DNA of 31,793 nt from UBA1381 sp964399965 (lineage in GTDB: Bacteria; Bacillota; Clostridia; UBA1381), in the NCBI GenBank assembly GCA_964399965.1, contig CAYNRX010000028.1:1-31793 (forward strand). Reading direction: 5' to 3'. How positions within the stretch are numbered: position 1 is the stretch's first letter; every line of letters begins with the position of its first letter. Of the stretch, positions 18,101 through 25,032 are shown piece by piece. A program made the translations under genes and the position numbers. Below the pieces are notes generated by a model. That model ran no database searches. It was not told the origin of the DNA and saw nothing but the letters and a program-made list of their open reading frames with translations.

Positions 18101-20605
18101 GTGAGGGATAAGCTGCCAACATTACAGCTTATGCTCAGGCTTTATGTAAAAGTGATCCAGGTATTGTCATGCCAGGCGGACGGCATGTTCAGCCTGCAGG
18201 GAGTAAGCCTCTCCATGTCAAACCTACGGCTTGATTCCGTTCCGAACTCGCCGCCCGTTGTTCCCTATGCGGGACTGAAACTTCAGTGGCTGCCGACATG
18301 GTATTTCCACGTTGCCATTAACGTGGACTTGTTCCAGATCCTTACAGGCGGCGGCTATATCGTTGTTGACCAAAAGGATGACGATGATGTGTTCTTTGAG
18401 GCGTTCGCAAAAGTGATGGTACGGATACCTGATTATGTTGGCCTGATAGGCGGAATTGACATAGCCGATGCGTCCGTCGGGATAAGCACCGAGAAGGTAT
18501 GGGGCGCGCTCAAGGTTATAGGCGTAGGGCTGGGCGTTGTATATTATTGGGGAGATGAAGACAGCTTTGATTTCGGTGTGGGCGTCGGAGATTCAGAGCC
18601 GACATATCCTGAGCTGCTTCCGGCACTGCAGGGACTTGAGCCTGTCCTTTTAGGATATGATGAAAAGGCAGGCAAGAACGTCTATATGAAGATCGGTACG
18701 AATATTCGTCCCGGCGCACAGGCACAGCTCGTTTCAGATTTGGATGTGACGCCTATCCTTTTAGGGGAATCCTCTGTCCAATCTCTTGACACCAGAATGC
18801 AGCACAGGGTGACAATCGGTGGAAATACAGACGAGATAATGACGCTCGTTTATCCTGCCGAAAGCCTTGAACACGCAAAGGAATTGTGCTCACAAATCAG
18901 CGGCCTGCCGGACAATATCAAGCTGTATCCCGAGGATAATGCAAACGCAAACCTCACTTTCAAAGACGGCGTGGCAACGCTGGCTGTTACGTCGATCAAG
19001 GGCACGAGCGCAACATACAATATCACAACGCCTGCTGCAACGGATATCACAATCTTGAGCGTTGCGCCTATTCCGGAAGTAAGTACGGTTACCGCGTCAA
19101 GCAGCAATGGAAAGATCAATGTGTCATACAGCGGCGCGAGCTTAAACGAGCTGGATAAGATCAGCTTCTATCTGGCAAAAGAGCAGACAGTGAGCGAAAA
19201 CAGCACGGACAGCGATATGCTTTTGGGCGTATATACGGATCCTGTGGAGATTTCTTCGGGTACGGCATCGCTTGATATACCCAAGGGGCTGCAAAGCGGC
19301 GATTATTATGTGAGAGCCGTATATTCACAGGAAAATGTCGTAAGCGATTCTATTGCCACAGACAATAAGATTTCTTATGTAAATCCAGAGCAGCCGCCTG
19401 CGGCTGATATAGCCTCCTGCGAAAATGCTGGAGATTACAGCCTTGCCGCAGTGCTTAAAGAGATTCCCGATGATGTTTCCGGCTATATCGTAAATGTGTA
19501 CAACGAGGACGGCAGTTTAACGGATTTTGCGGGCGTGGAGATCCCAAGGGCAAGCATAGAGGAAAACAAGCTGGTTGCAGGCGGAAGCTTCGATGTGCCC
19601 GTCTATGATGAGGAAGGAAATATCATTGAAGGCGAAACTGCCGAGGTGGGTCTGGAGCCCGGCAAAAGGTATAAGCTCGGTGTAAGCGCATACTATGAAG
19701 TGACTGAGGATGCCGGTTCGTATCGGGTGCTCGGAGAAGAAGTAATAGGCAGTGCTGTTACGCTTAACGCTCCTACCCCGACAACTATATCTGTGTCATC
19801 CGATAAGGACGGAACACTTTTTGCAGACGGGAATGTCACCTTTACCGTTTCATCGAATGAAAAAATTACGGGCGTCTGGAGCATAGCAAACGGATACGAG
19901 GAAGGCAGAGAAGGTTATTACGGTGAATTTACGGACACCAACACGATAACGATTCCGCTTGCGGATCTTCCGGACAATGATTATGTGCTTGAAATATGGG
20001 GAAGTGACGAAACCAATGATTCGTTCTCGCATAATCATAAGTTCACGGTTGATACAACGGAGCCGCGCCTGATTGTAAGCTCACCCATAAATGGCTCCCT
20101 GTTCGGCGAGGACGGCAAACTGACCGTAACCGGTATCACGGATCTTGATACATATATTACAGTTGAGATAGACGGAACGGTTGCAGCGGACAATTTGCCG
20201 TTTAGTGAATTCAACGCAGAGATGGATGAGAACGGCTGCTTCAGTTTCGATTTAATGATCGACCAAAGCGTTTCGACCCATGACATAAGAATAACGTCAA
20301 AAGACGAGGCGGGAAACGCTTCCGTTCATGAGGCAAAGGTAAATCATGCGGGCCTTAGCAAGGTGAATCAGGTTGACGTTTATTATAACGGCGTGCTTTA
20401 TTCAAACAAAAATATCAGCACCTTGGGCGATACGAATGAAGGCCAGCTGAGCCTTGTGGCGCAAACGCCTACAGGAAGATTTACGATTAATGATGATATT
20501 GTTCACTGGTCCGTAAATCCTGTAACAGGAAATGCTGTAGTTGACGAAAATGGAAAGATCACATTGGATAAGCAAAAGCGAAGGTTATGTAGTAGGACAG
20601 TTTAA
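15161..20605 (+). CDS. Giant SLH-anchored surface protein, N-terminal 1814 residues (frame broken near 20574)
   Basis: GAGGAGG precedes ATG 15161. A signal peptide (MKKCISLILCLSLLLG, cleavage after AYA at 25) leads into a beta-rich N-terminal region (26-440), an IPT/TIG-like domain (about 454-540), a long region of alternating hydrophobic strands with a GGGGG loop (about 740-1150), Ig/Fn3-like domains (about 1300-1730, one opening VDTTEPRL) and a partial Big2-like domain (HWSVNP, VDENGKITLDK). The frame then runs into CGA AGG TTA and stops at 20603-20605. Removing one A from AAAA at 20574-20577 restores a seamless continuation (LDKQSEGYVVGQ) into the SLH-bearing frame 20541-21737. The repaired protein is about 2191 residues. 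As it stands the N-terminal part would lack its wall anchor. It lies 31 nt after the Ig protein gene. Confidence 0.83.
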   Translation: MKKCISLILCLSLLLGISAPLAAYADGEGEYSLINENIEVYVSAENGGFVIKTAEGDTLKKSDNNKDLLYHSGEYDTSFTSFEVERDGEKKEYIFGGDYGFLGLGSSDVTVTQLADSIEAVWSVDGITFTQTIELPNTANNQHGMVAISYMAEVKSGSPAKIKSRILFDTSLGNQDYAYYNANDNLGYVVTYERETELFGSDYASGYIPESIYASDIDGLAGTAAYSVNTTAYKAVFAHWNNLASTVFDYTPNPAMTFTNASNIEYQTADSAYALYNDLGEIGVNASGSVSCYYGIYSNYNVGASEKVALNVITPNALALSEDKQSYIPASGAVGNATFPVNINMTNFSSDDLSRIAIAAYTSNGITPLDMDGNELDFEPNSMNPYYVTYEGFQSGGVLDYIFQFKASVGDSAAYRRVELRVYDISDGTMTFSNANMIGSRSFNILCPGGGGNLPQVTFTGADPEILYHKGGNRYIITGTNFSMLTDPAHYSIVLESDDGLNSYTVDPNDIVIDAEAGTMTLILPEEYVPGAYHVYINWRQSAYDNGIIEPNTPSSYTSEALRLIFSEDPKYKNNVYGVVAVVQDKSPAPNQVYTILSFKDEEAFTTYKQTDQTYSEILLEVRGEFEAVTDGHGNMVHLTGTSQSGSNNVYTINQCLDFQDGIIEIYYENDDINAANRKINVDFDGKLYTSGERTHIASVPAALTSIENGQEYGLLEYNLHGERKNDTNVNYISLVWGHTGLDLAQQIAGSVFQLGFGILGVINDDNGTAVGKTVSFTASFDIGFLIPNGQKYKDNMRYDDVFDRILTAFDFNDYYHPRDLRQRANVLFGKNNDLTDEDRYVQSQQAATMNILVRDVLFAYVPAQSEGEEDLCGFYGFRAGADIVLPSYTEAMPQINARLEVNTIRNYSFSVEGGLKFANLDFGASLEVLSVENEIPVPNKLFIYCNIPAGPLGFFLDPAGAVIITGGGGGFDNLYETIMVRDKLPTLQLMLRLYVKVIQVLSCQADGMFSLQGVSLSMSNLRLDSVPNSPPVVPYAGLKLQWLPTWYFHVAINVDLFQILTGGGYIVVDQKDDDDVFFEAFAKVMVRIPDYVGLIGGIDIADASVGISTEKVWGALKVIGVGLGVVYYWGDEDSFDFGVGVGDSEPTYPELLPALQGLEPVLLGYDEKAGKNVYMKIGTNIRPGAQAQLVSDLDVTPILLGESSVQSLDTRMQHRVTIGGNTDEIMTLVYPAESLEHAKELCSQISGLPDNIKLYPEDNANANLTFKDGVATLAVTSIKGTSATYNITTPAATDITILSVAPIPEVSTVTASSSNGKINVSYSGASLNELDKISFYLAKEQTVSENSTDSDMLLGVYTDPVEISSGTASLDIPKGLQSGDYYVRAVYSQENVVSDSIATDNKISYVNPEQPPAADIASCENAGDYSLAAVLKEIPDDVSGYIVNVYNEDGSLTDFAGVEIPRASIEENKLVAGGSFDVPVYDEEGNIIEGETAEVGLEPGKRYKLGVSAYYEVTEDAGSYRVLGEEVIGSAVTLNAPTPTTISVSSDKDGTLFADGNVTFTVSSNEKITGVWSIANGYEEGREGYYGEFTDTNTITIPLADLPDNDYVLEIWGSDETNDSFSHNHKFTVDTTEPRLIVSSPINGSLFGEDGKLTVTGITDLDTYITVEIDGTVAADNLPFSEFNAEMDENGCFSFDLMIDQSVSTHDIRITSKDEAGNASVHEAKVNHAGLSKVNQVDVYYNGVLYSNKNISTLGDTNEGQLSLVAQTPTGRFTINDDIVHWSVNPVTGNAVVDENGKITLDKQKRRLCSRTV

Positions 20606-21737
20606 CATTACAAGCGTAGCGCCAATGACAGCGAGCGTGACATTCGGAACGCTTGAAAACACATCTGGCAATGTTGTGGTAGTAGGCTCGACCGTCGGTG
20701 GGACCGTGGCGGGCGGAGGCGAATATACGCCGGGCGATACGGTCACATTAACCGCGCAAGCCGAAAGCGGATATCAATTCTCCCATTGGGAGCTTGACGG
20801 CGTGACTGTGGAAGATACATCAAGCGCCACGATCGAATTTACCATGCCTGATTCCATCGTACATGCAACCGCGCACTTTAAGACGAGCAACAGCGGCAGT
20901 CCGAGCGGCGGATCAGGCAGCGGCAGTCCGAGTGGCGGATCGGGCAGCGGACGTCCGGTGATCATAACAACAGACGTTACAGCAACGCTCTACGCAGAGG
21001 AAGGAGAACTCGCTGAATATAAGCTGACAAAACCTGTCGAAAATGAAAATAGTGTGATTGCACAGTACAGCACAGACGGCGGAAAAACATATAAAACAGT
21101 TGCAAAGTCTGCTGTAATAGACGGTGTATTTAAGTTCGTTGCTCCTGTCAGCGCACAGTACAGGATCGTCACTGCCGAGGGTACCGGTTTTTATGATGTG
21201 ACAGGATCAAACTGGGCATATGATTATGTGGATTTCGCGTCAATCAGAGAAATTGTAGTCGGTGTGGGTGATAATCTGTTTGAACCGGACGGAAGCCTAA
21301 CAAGAGCAATGTTTGTAACGATGCTCGGCAGAATGCATGGCCATTTGGGTGCTTATGATAAGCACAGCTTTGCTGATGTTGAGACTGGGTCATGGTATGA
21401 GGAATATGTCTCATGGGCAGCACACAATGGCATTGTCGAAGGATATGACGCGGAGCATTTTGCGCCGGACGACAAGATCACTCGAGAGCAGATTTGTGCA
21501 ATGATAGACCGTTACATGAAGTATGAAGGTTATAATGCTGTTGCTAAAACTGCTGATAAATTTACGGATGATGCGCAAATCAGCGATTGGGCATACGATT
21601 CTGTAGAAATTATTAAAAACCTTGAGATCGTAGTCGGATACGAAGATGGAAGTTTCAGACCGCAGGGGGTAGCGACACGTGCGGAGGCTGCAACAATGTT
21701 TACAAGATTGATATATACATTGTTGACGAACAGATGA
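20541..21737 (+). CDS. C-terminal part of the giant surface protein: InlB-like repeat, Gly-Ser linker, three SLH domains
   Basis: This frame continues the giant protein after the one-base shift; its meaningful part starts at about 20577 (SEGYVVGQFNITSV). The nominal TTG start at 20541 is out of register with the Big2 domain and has no ribosome site, so separate translation is doubtful. In order it contains the end of a Big2-like domain, an InlB B-repeat-like domain (YTPGDTVTLTAQAESGYQFSHW), a Gly-Ser-Pro linker encoded by a DNA repeat, a short beta domain, and three SLH domains (motifs TRAM, TREQ, TRAE) reaching the C-terminus. SLH domains bind pyruvylated secondary wall polymers, so this piece anchors the protein at the cell surface. 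It ends 4 nt before the protease gene. Confidence 0.8.
   Translation: MTKMERSHWISKSEGYVVGQFNITSVAPMTASVTFGTLENTSGNVVVVGSTVGGTVAGGGEYTPGDTVTLTAQAESGYQFSHWELDGVTVEDTSSATIEFTMPDSIVHATAHFKTSNSGSPSGGSGSGSPSGGSGSGRPVIITTDVTATLYAEEGELAEYKLTKPVENENSVIAQYSTDGGKTYKTVAKSAVIDGVFKFVAPVSAQYRIVTAEGTGFYDVTGSNWAYDYVDFASIREIVVGVGDNLFEPDGSLTRAMFVTMLGRMHGHLGAYDKHSFADVETGSWYEEYVSWAAHNGIVEGYDAEHFAPDDKITREQICAMIDRYMKYEGYNAVAKTADKFTDDAQISDWAYDSVEIIKNLEIVVGYEDGSFRPQGVATRAEAATMFTRLIYTLLTNR
20574..20577 (+). other. Frameshift site in the giant SLH protein gene
   Basis: Four A in a row (CAAAAGCG). The reading frame upstream (GKITLDK) and the frame one base ahead downstream (SEGYVVGQ) are both clearly coding and join perfectly if one A is removed. 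It is either a real mutation, a phase-variable tract or an assembly error. The site is not a classical -1 slippery heptamer. Confidence 0.75.
20892..20945 (+). repeat. Two tandem 27-bp repeats encoding the Gly-Ser linker
   Basis: Copies at 20892-20918 and 20919-20945 differ by only two silent third-base changes and each encodes SGSPSGGSG. A third, partial copy (AGCGGACGTCCG) follows. Such linkers separate the surface-exposed domains from the SLH wall anchor and can change length by slippage. Confidence 0.85.
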
Positions 21738-21741
21738 GAAT

Positions 21742-23154
21742 ATGAAAAAATTATTAATAACCATATCGTTACTATTTGTTTTCTTTGCGGAGGCGGCATA
21801 TGCCGCCTCCGTAAAGATTGGAGTGATTGATACAGGCATAAAAGAAAAAGAGGGCATTTTAGGCGGCGAAAAAATACTTAGCGGCTACAATTATGTTTTA
21901 GGAAATGACAATACCGATGACGAAGTGGGACATGGAACGAGAATAGCAAGCCTTATCATCGGTACCGATGATGGCGAAATCGTTTCACCGTGTAAGGAGA
22001 GCTTTATTGTACCGCTTGTATATTACACAAAGCTTGCATCGGGTGCTGTTTTAAATGGCGGGATTGACGCAATCTGCAATGCGATATACGATGCTGTGGA
22101 TATGTACGACTGTCGGATTATCAATATAAGCAGCGGAATAACGGCAGATGATGAGCACTTAGAAAAAGCTGTGGATTATGCTGAGGAAAAAGGCGTATTG
22201 GTAGTGTCGGCCTGCGGCAACAGCGGTGATGAAGTATATTATCCTGCCGCGTATGACAAGGTTATCGGAGTGGGAAGCCATAATAATGCATTTGAGCCGG
22301 CAGACTTTTCGTGCAAAGGCAGCGGACTTGATGTGCTTATGTACGGTGAAGATTTAAAGGTGGTCTCTATAAAAAACACTGCTGATTACGAAATGATAAG
22401 CGGAACTTCGTATTCAACAGCTTTGATCACTGCTCACGCGGCGGCAGCGCTTGAACAATATCCGTATCTTACACCGTTTCAAATAAGATATCTTATGAGA
22501 TCCAGCTGTGATGATATATGTGACGGCGGATATGATGAAAAAAGTGGTTATGGTGTTTTTAACCCAGACCGGTTTTATGAAAATCTCCGACTTTTCGATC
22601 ATGGTGAAATTGCTTGCTTTTATGACGTCAAAAAAGACGACTGGTATTATGACAGCGTGAGCAAAGCTTATCACCAAGGGTGGATGGACGGTACAGGTGA
22701 TGGGATATTCGACCCGAACGGCAATATGACACGCGTAATGTTCGTTACCATACTTTATAGAGCAGAGGGACAGCCGCAAACGAACAATATATTGAAATTT
22801 GATGATGTTGCTGAAAATGCGTATTATACCGAGGCGGTCAGCTGGGCATCGGAGAATGGAATCATCGCAGGGGTTTCCGATGCGGAGTTTGCGCCGGATA
22901 AGGATATCACCCGTGAGGAAATGGCGGCAGTCATGAGCCGCTATGCGGATTATAAGGGCATAAACACAAACAGCCAAGGTGACCTGACCATATTTACCGA
23001 TGCAAGCACTGTTTCCGGCTGGGCGAGGGAACATATGAGCTGGGCAGTTGGAACTGGATTGATTTCCGGCAAAGGCGATAATATGCTCGATCCTTTGGGA
23101 AGCACTACTCGTGCAGAAGCCGCGGCTATCCTGCAACGGTTTTTAGAAAAATAA
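21742..23154 (+). CDS. SLH-anchored subtilisin-like (S8) serine protease without propeptide
   Basis: A 470-residue protein. A signal peptide (cleavage after AYA at about 21) leads directly into the catalytic domain, with Asp30 (VIDTG), His64 (GHGT), oxyanion Asn160 (CGNSG) and Ser223 (SGTSYSTA), so the full triad is present. No I9-type propeptide lies between the signal peptide and the first strand, unlike most secreted subtilases. Three SLH domains fill the last about 175 residues (TRVM, TREE, TRAE motifs), which tether it to the wall. Its SLH1 (TRVMFVTILYR) closely resembles SLH1 of the upstream protein (TRAMFVTMLGR), suggesting common origin. The start is 4 nt after the previous stop with only a weak ribosome site, so translational coupling is likely. 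It could process the two giant proteins; that is inference. Confidence 0.88.
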   Translation: MKKLLITISLLFVFFAEAAYAASVKIGVIDTGIKEKEGILGGEKILSGYNYVLGNDNTDDEVGHGTRIASLIIGTDDGEIVSPCKESFIVPLVYYTKLASGAVLNGGIDAICNAIYDAVDMYDCRIINISSGITADDEHLEKAVDYAEEKGVLVVSACGNSGDEVYYPAAYDKVIGVGSHNNAFEPADFSCKGSGLDVLMYGEDLKVVSIKNTADYEMISGTSYSTALITAHAAAALEQYPYLTPFQIRYLMRSSCDDICDGGYDEKSGYGVFNPDRFYENLRLFDHGEIACFYDVKKDDWYYDSVSKAYHQGWMDGTGDGIFDPNGNMTRVMFVTILYRAEGQPQTNNILKFDDVAENAYYTEAVSWASENGIIAGVSDAEFAPDKDITREEMAAVMSRYADYKGINTNSQGDLTIFTDASTVSGWAREHMSWAVGTGLISGKGDNMLDPLGSTTRAEAAAILQRFLEK

Positions 23155-23193
23155 AATAATATGTTTTCCGAAAGGAAAGCAGTCATATACGAC

Positions 23194-23239
23194 AGCCGTC
23201 TGGCGAAAGATCCATTCTTTTTGCCGGGCGGCTTTTTTT
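23194..23239 (+). terminator. Terminator of the surface-protein operon
   Basis: An 11-bp GC-rich stem with two G-U pairs (AGCCGTCTGGC 23194-23204 with 23223-23233) is followed by seven T. It lies 40 nt after the protease stop and closes the operon that begins at about 7550. Confidence 0.85.
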
Positions 23240-23296
23240 CATTTTCGGGTTAAAAAAAACAGCTTTTGCACTCCTTAAATGAAAGGGTAAGAAAAG

Positions 23297-23334
23297 CACC
23301 ACTTTCGCAAGCGCGGAAGGAGGTGAGAAAATAG
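23297..23334 (+). pseudogene. Possible remnant of a type I toxin-like small gene leader
   Basis: A CACC...GGTG hairpin (about 23297-23325) has GGAAGGAGGTG in its right arm. Small holin-like or type I toxin genes of Firmicutes often have this leader. Here the only frame directly after it is GTG AGA AAA TAG, three codons and a stop, so no toxin is encoded. Assignment rests on resemblance of the leader only. Confidence 0.3.
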
Positions 23335-23438
23335 TTCCTTTCTAGTGTGTTTTTTGTGGTTATTAAACATATATCGTATAAGTCGACTATTCTCTTTTTT
23401 ATTGTAACATATCAATTATATAATAACATTTTAGAAAA

Positions 23439-23464
23439 TATATCAGCAAATTTTTGCTGATATA
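23439..23464. repeat. Perfect 12-bp palindrome upstream of the lipoprotein promoter
   Basis: TATATCAGCAAA (23439-23450) and its exact complement TTTGCTGATATA (23453-23464) are separated by TT. It ends 19 nt before a consensus -35. It may be an operator for a dimeric regulator, or a terminator-like hairpin isolating the next gene. Confidence 0.6.
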
Positions 23465-23483
23465 CAAATTTTGAGGCGTTTTA

Positions 23484-23512
23484 TTGACATTATACATCTG
23501 TAGGAGTATAAT
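23484..23512 (+). promoter_or_regulatory. Consensus promoter for the lipoprotein gene and possibly the small-gene run
   Basis: A perfect TTGACA (23484-23489), 17-nt spacer and perfect TATAAT (23507-23512). It lies about 65 nt before the lipoprotein ATG. No clear promoter or terminator was found between here and 27100, so it may serve several downstream genes. Confidence 0.8.
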
Positions 23513-23578
23513 AAATGTAAAATATTTTTGTGATTGCATGGTATAAGCAATGCTTTTTCATAGGAAAGTGAGAATATT

Positions 23579-24025
23579 ATGAAGAAAATCATACCCATAT
23601 TTCTAATGTTAATATTTACGTTCGCTCTTTCTGCTTGTAATTCCGTTGAATTTGCAATTGAAGGTTACGAATGGAAAATGAGAGCGGTTATGCATAACGA
23701 TATTGAAGTCGCTCAAAATGAAGATGAACTCGTTGTTGCAGTGGGAGAAGCTGACGAGTTGTATCCTAACGCTGAAATTGTGGATATAACTTTGACTGCC
23801 AAGGACGGGGGAATTACCGTTACGGATGTGACCAACAGCAAAACATACAGCGGGACTTATACGGTTATGCAAAAAACGCCGGACGAAACGGATTATGAGG
23901 TGACAATTGACGGCGTCAGCGGTCATGCCACTGTGGCTCCGACAGAATATTATGACGGTTCAGAAATTCCGACCCTGCCGATCAATATAGACGGATATTC
24001 CATATATTTCATTCCGAAAAAATAA
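23579..24025 (+). CDS. Small secreted lipoprotein of unknown function
   Basis: A 148-residue protein with a hydrophobic signal sequence and a lipobox LSAC with Cys20, so it should be lipid-anchored on the outer face of the membrane. The remainder is beta-rich (for example ITVTDVTNSKTYSGTYTV, then YEVTIDGVSGHATV), suggesting one compact beta-sandwich or barrel domain. It contains no other Cys. I do not recognise a family. It is transcribed from the consensus promoter at 23484-23512 and has a modest ribosome site (AGGAAAGTGAG). Confidence 0.75.
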   Translation: MKKIIPIFLMLIFTFALSACNSVEFAIEGYEWKMRAVMHNDIEVAQNEDELVVAVGEADELYPNAEIVDITLTAKDGGITVTDVTNSKTYSGTYTVMQKTPDETDYEVTIDGVSGHATVAPTEYYDGSEIPTLPINIDGYSIYFIPKK

Positions 24026-24072
24026 ATTGCACTTTACAATGATGCAATACCTTGTTATCGGAGGGTGAAACG

Positions 24073-24096
24073 GTGTATATCGAAAAATGTGATTGA
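24073..24096 (+). pseudogene. Seven-codon gene stub
   Basis: GGAGGG precedes a GTG start (24073) that opens MYIEKCD and then a stop. It looks like the first codons of a gene whose body was deleted, one of several start-proximal stubs in this stretch. Too short to assign. Confidence 0.25.
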
Positions 24097-24117
24097 TTTG
24101 AGGAAGGATGTGTGAAA

Positions 24118-24213
24118 ATGGCGACTTCAAATATAAAAGCACGGATTCCGAGCGAGCTTCGCAACGTATGGGAGCTTATTTTGAATTGCTTGCATTTGCG
24201 GATATGGATATAG
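24118..24213 (+). pseudogene. Start-proximal remnant of an SRPBCC-like gene
   Basis: AGGAAGG (24101-24107) precedes ATG 24118. The first about 20 residues (MATSNIKARIPSELRNVWEL) resemble the N-terminus of SRPBCC/START-like proteins, which bind hydrophobic ligands in a helix-grip fold and are about 140 residues long. The frame then changes to unrelated sequence and stops after 31 residues, because it has been fused to the coding region of the next pseudogene in another frame. Confidence 0.45.
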
Positions 24214-24569
24214 AATATGCGTGGTTTCTCTCTCCTGTAACAGATATGGAACGAATCATTCATAATCTTATGAAATACTGCCACATCACAGAAAAAGAGT
24301 TCCAAGAAAGAGTAAAGATAGAGAATGATATAGAGCCTTTATATTTTCCATATTATATATATGTTAAAAATCATCCGATTAATATATGGAACCATAAAAC
24401 ATTTATTCTGCGAGGATAAAACGATACCCTGTGTGAATACGATTATGTAAAAACTTTTGCAGATAATTTTGGCTGTGAACTCACAGAACAAAAAGCAGGA
24501 GAACATTGGTTTCATACGGATTTTGAACTGGATTTTTTCAGAAATTGGATTAGAGAAAGACTTTATTAA
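24168..24569 (+). pseudogene. Unrecognised gene interrupted by an in-frame stop
   Basis: The frame from ATG 24168 (MGAYFELLAFADMDIEYAWF) reads well to ILRG, meets TAA at 24417-24419, and in the same frame resumes with clear coding character (LCEYDYVKTFADNFGCEL, then HWFHTDFELDFFRNWI) to a stop at 24567-24569. The repaired protein would be about 133 residues, soluble and rich in aromatic residues. The open frame also extends upstream to 24108, but the ribosome site there belongs to the SRPBCC stub, so the original 5' end was probably lost. I do not recognise the family. Confidence 0.55.
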
Positions 24570-24594
24570 ATCACAGATTTACGGAGGAGATACA

Positions 24595-25008
24595 ATGCTT
24601 GAAAATACCCCCACTCAATCAACTATGATCGAATTGCTCGGACAACCTTTGTTTAAGGTCTGGCAAGAGCTGTGTTCGGTGATTGATGAAAAATACGATA
24701 TGGAACGGCTGTGGAACACAGGCGGTAAGAACTGGACTTACGAATATAAGTACCGCAGAGGCGGTAAAACGCTTTGCAGTCTATACGCAAAGAGTAATTG
24801 CATTGGTTTTATGATTATTTTTGGAAAAGACGAAAGAGCAAAATTTGAGGATATAAGAGGCTCTCTTTCCGAATCCATTTGCAATCGATATGATGAAGCA
24901 AAAACCTATCATGATGGAAAATGGGTGATGTTTGAACCGATCGATACTGCTGCATTTGATGATTATATGAAATTGTTGGCTGTTAAAAGAAAACCGAACC
25001 GGAAATAG
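24595..25008 (+). CDS. DUF3788 family protein
   Basis: A 137-residue soluble protein. The ATG at 24595 is preceded by CGGAGGAG; the longer frame from 24457 overlaps the previous pseudogene and has no ribosome site. The pattern of an N-terminal helical part (LFKVWQELCSVI), the segment NWTYEYKYRRGGKTLCSLY, the hydrophobic strand IGFMIIFGK and a C-terminal WVMFE strand is that of DUF3788 proteins, whose biochemical role is unknown. It is commonly found among single-gene accessory loci in Clostridia. Confidence 0.72.
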   Translation: MLENTPTQSTMIELLGQPLFKVWQELCSVIDEKYDMERLWNTGGKNWTYEYKYRRGGKTLCSLYAKSNCIGFMIIFGKDERAKFEDIRGSLSESICNRYDEAKTYHDGKWVMFEPIDTAAFDDYMKLLAVKRKPNRK

Positions 25009-25032
25009 TAATGTGAATATTAGGAGGAAAAA

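Noticed and set aside
20567..20605. Programmed ribosomal frameshifting in the giant SLH gene
   Set aside because: The needed shift is one base forward, and there is no -1 slippery heptamer or obvious stimulating pseudoknot; mutation or assembly error is simpler.
20892..20945. Tandem 27-bp repeats as a CRISPR array
   Set aside because: They are adjacent without spacers and in frame, encoding a Gly-Ser linker.
22414..23136. 240-codon minus-strand frame over the SLH part of the protease gene
   Set aside because: The plus strand encodes unmistakable SLH motifs; the antisense frame has no motif or ribosome site.
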